DNA from: Acidobacteriota bacterium
GTDB lineage: Bacteria > Acidobacteriota > Terriglobia > Terriglobales > Acidobacteriaceae
Direction: 5' to 3'
Assembly (NCBI GenBank): GCA_021805955.1
Contig: JAJZDO010000109.1
Coordinates: 1 to 6,659 of the forward strand
DNA length: 6,659 nucleotides
The notes below the pieces were generated by a model. It did not search any database and was not told the DNA's origin. It saw nothing but the letters and a program-made list of their open reading frames with translations. Shown here in pieces: positions 5,456-6,659 of the stretch (its first letter is position 1; the number at the start of each line of letters is the position of its first letter). The translations under genes were made by a program, and so were the position numbers.

Positions 5456-6541
5456 ATCCTTGGTTGCAGTCTCCGGGGTGGAACTGGTCTCGGCGATTGT
5501 GCTGTCAGCCGCAGGTGCTCTGGCGGTTTGCGGCCCGCCCAGGGGGCTGGGCATTGGCGTGGATTGCGATACGTCGCCCGGGCGATCCAATCCTTCATAC
5601 ACGATCCGGATGCTGGAGCCAAAGCGTTTGTACTCTCCATACTTGACGATCTCTTTCAGATGCAGGTCGTTCGGCAGGCATTTCTTGCAATCCTGAAAAT
5701 GCAGAACTCCTTCCGCCTTGGTATAGACCGGGAACCAGTATTTTCCGTCGATCTGCTGGCGATACGTGGTGAACGGGATGGAAAGATCTTCCTGGCCCAT
5801 CCGGGTGTCATCGGGAATGTTCTTTCCATTGGTCACGATGATCTGAAAGTCGGTCGCGTCGACCCAGATGCGCCCTTCAAAATAGCGTTGGTTCTTTTCC
5901 ATGTGCTTGGGAGCCACATCGAAAACATACGTCCCCACCTTGTCAATCCGCTGCATGCCAACATAGGTCAGTTGGTACAGGCCCACATCTTCCGTGGTCA
6001 GCGTGAACGGCAGCCGATGCTCAATGTCATCGAAATCCGCCGGGCTCAGTGCGGCGCGAGTCAGCGTATTGTCCGGCGCGTACACGACGCGTTCCTGCTT
6101 GCGGCCGGTGCTGCTGAACACGATGTCATCGACCTGGAGATATTCACCGTCAATGCCGCCATTGTCATCGATAGTGTCGAGCTTGACGGTGCGGCGATAG
6201 GTGTAGTCGTCGAGAGCGCGTTTGAACTGGCTTTCCTTGGCTGCAAAACGGCGGACGATCTCTTGCGGCTTGATGCCGACCGGTCGCGATGTGTCCAGCG
6301 GACCAAAGCCGGAGTCGAGCGGCGCCGAGGTAAATCCTTGCGCCCGGTTGAGCGCGGGGGCTGGGGATTGCGGTCGGGGCTGGGCCAACGCAGGCATCCC
6401 CGTTCCTATCGAGATGGACACAAAAGTGAGGCTGAGAATTGGGAGCGATCCCCAAAAAGCACGCAGAACTGTCCCAGGCAAGAGCCTTTTGGATCGATTG
6501 ACCTCGTAAGATTTTGCAGTAGAGGAATGCATAGAAACCAC
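5453..6541 (-). CDS. Predicted exported protein of unknown function
   Basis: I do not recognise a named family. From GTG 6541 the protein is 362 residues. It has an unusually long basic N-region, a hydrophobic stretch and MPALAQ, a plausible signal peptidase I site near residues 49-54, so export is likely. There is no lipobox cysteine. A Pro-rich linker follows, then a body of alternating hydrophobic strands (YLQVDDIVFS, GTYVFDVAP, FEGRIWVDATDFQIIV, YWFPVYTKAEG), resembling the beta-rich LolA/RseB-like or outer-membrane lipoprotein-sorting fold. A CKKC pair lies at residues 285-288. The C-terminal 40 residues are Pro/Thr/Ala-rich and probably disordered. GTG 6541 has GAGGT five bases upstream. 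ATG 6532 (359 residues) lacks a ribosome-binding site. The frame stays open upstream to the window edge through a TTG at 6649, but that sequence does not look coding. Confidence 0.75.
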   Translation of the reverse strand: MVSMHSSTAKSYEVNRSKRLLPGTVLRAFWGSLPILSLTFVSISIGTGMPALAQPRPQSPAPALNRAQGFTSAPLDSGFGPLDTSRPVGIKPQEIVRRFAAKESQFKRALDDYTYRRTVKLDTIDDNGGIDGEYLQVDDIVFSSTGRKQERVVYAPDNTLTRAALSPADFDDIEHRLPFTLTTEDVGLYQLTYVGMQRIDKVGTYVFDVAPKHMEKNQRYFEGRIWVDATDFQIIVTNGKNIPDDTRMGQEDLSIPFTTYRQQIDGKYWFPVYTKAEGVLHFQDCKKCLPNDLHLKEIVKYGEYKRFGSSIRIVYEGLDRPGDVSQSTPMPSPLGGPQTARAPAADSTIAETSSTPETATKD

Positions 6542-6546
6542 AACTG

Positions 6547-6551
6547 ACCTC
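6547..6551 (-). promoter_or_regulatory. Ribosome-binding site favouring the GTG start of the exported protein
   Basis: GAGGT on the minus strand sits five bases before GTG 6541 but 14 before ATG 6532, so it supports the GTG start. The next 108 bp to the window edge are presumably 5' untranslated and promoter DNA. I found no convincing promoter in them. Confidence 0.45.
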
Positions 6552-6659
6552 GGCGTGGTTAGCAAGGTGACCGCCGCGCCTTCCAGTATCCAAACATAGA
6601 CGACTGTCACCGTACCAGTAGATGCTTTCCGTTCTATCCGGGTTACCAAGGTGTATAGG

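Noticed and set aside
5411..6547. 378-codon plus-strand open frame opposite the exported-protein gene
   Set aside because: It begins inside the repeat element and has no recognisable motif. The minus strand shows a signal peptide and a coherent strand-rich protein.

Overview
The window looks like a bacterial chromosome segment, most likely from an Acidobacteriota-type organism. That placement is an inference. It rests on the G+C-rich housekeeping genes, the exported protein at the right end, and the dispersed repeats around 5236-5455, whose CATTCTGA and AATCCGCGGCTA cores I associate with that phylum. It is not proven from the sequence.

Layout. The left edge (1-200) holds the last codons of an unidentified reading frame and three repeats phased at exactly 20 bp, resembling the end of an IS21-type insertion sequence. 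It stops about 30 bp short of the stop codon of glmS (225-2105, minus), which encodes glucosamine-6-phosphate synthase. On the right, purS (4315-4560, minus; purine synthesis) and ppa (4626-5204, plus; inorganic pyrophosphatase) diverge from a shared short promoter region. A repeat-rich, hairpin-forming spacer (5205-5452) follows, then a convergent gene for a predicted exported protein (5453-6541, minus).

The accessory part is a compact, apparently complete type II restriction-modification cassette (2358-4045) between glmS and purS. A controller (C) protein gene (2410-2652) overlaps a PD-(D/E)XK restriction endonuclease gene (2633-3298) on the plus strand. A D12-class N6-adenine methyltransferase gene (3256-4008) lies on the minus strand and converges on the endonuclease gene, overlapping it by 43 bp at the 3' ends. 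Just upstream of the C gene is a two-box operator (2358-2388) with a 15-bp pitch. A related near-palindrome (4030-4045) covers the -10 of the methyltransferase promoter. Both contain GAATACT.

The proposed circuit is that C protein activates, then limits, its own C-R operon and represses the methyltransferase gene, so that methylation precedes restriction. This is the logic known for Esp1396I. The genes and repeats are read directly from the sequence; the circuit and any specificity are inference. I could not identify the endonuclease subfamily or its recognition site.
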